Shown piece by piece: positions 63,949 to 64,000 of a stretch of DNA of 64,000 nucleotides; position 1 is the first letter of the stretch, and each line of letters opens with the position of its first letter. This DNA is from Cladorhizidae sp. MBARI D1340-BT2 (lineage: Eukaryota; Porifera; Demospongiae; Poecilosclerida; Cladorhizidae). The stretch spans positions 37,843,429-37,907,428 of the forward strand of contig JAQNBH010000017.1 of the NCBI GenBank assembly GCA_028752905.1, in the 5' to 3' direction. Both the position numbers and the translations under genes were made by a program. A model generated the notes under the pieces. It saw only the letters and a list, made by a program, of their open reading frames with translations. It was not told where the DNA came from and did not search any database.

Positions 63949-64000
<52 letters not shown>
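63655..64000. repeat. TTA microsatellite with TTGTATTGCTG interruptions, to the window edge
   Basis: Repeated TATTATTATTGTATTGCTGT blocks followed by (TTA)n and (TAC)n, continuing past the right edge. Still inside CHAF1B intron 7 by inference. Confidence 0.95.

Overview
This window looks like part of the nuclear genome of an animal, probably an early-branching marine invertebrate such as a sponge (taxon is an inference, not shown). Genes are split by GT-AG introns in consistent phase and encode metazoan chromatin proteins. DNA transposons of the hAT and Tc1 types and non-LTR/Penelope-like retroelement remnants lie between and inside them. About half of the window is tandem repeat.

Layout. 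(1) 569-5960, minus strand: two exons of a Polycomb-type Scm/SFMBT-like protein (SLED domain exon, then an exon with a coding minisatellite and the start of a SAM domain); the gene runs off the left edge. (2) 7030-8700: a decayed Tc1-like transposase on the plus strand, with two overlapping or adjacent candidate minus-strand exons. (3) 8730-27430: almost only repeats, including a 680-bp TAA-type microsatellite, a 6.5-kb satellite of 37-bp units, a 2.1-kb array of 75-bp units and several smaller arrays, with retroelement tails and two orphan exon-like islands at about 18.1 and 24.5 kb. (4) 28073-31092: a foldback MITE, an exon for a Tc1/Pax-like helix-turn-helix protein, a LINE reverse-transcriptase tail, and a complete intronless SET-domain methyltransferase gene (SETMAR-like). 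(5) 31223 to beyond 64000, plus strand: seven exons of CHAF1B, the p60 WD40 subunit of chromatin assembly factor 1. They cover the first 246 codons; the rest lies to the right of the window.

The SET gene and CHAF1B are head to head with 130 bp between their start codons, which suggests a shared promoter. The CHAF1B introns hold nearly all the remaining satellites: a 42-bp array with 400-bp higher-order repeats, 57-, 21-, 47-, 27-, 42-, 73- and 41-bp arrays, and a 3.46-kb hAT-like transposon with its 191-bp deletion derivative. The 42-bp array of intron 6 is open in frame on both strands for about 1,900 codons, but this follows from its unit being a multiple of three and it is not credible as a gene.

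The recognisable host genes (Scm/SFMBT-like, SET methyltransferase, CAF-1 p60) all act on chromatin. The window shows no bacterial operon, CRISPR array, tRNA or rRNA. I found no wholly new gene system. The strongest leads are the hAT element pair with 5-bp target-site duplications, the shared 47-bp satellite in two introns of one gene, the tandemly copied splice donor after CHAF1B exon 7, and the bidirectional promoter.
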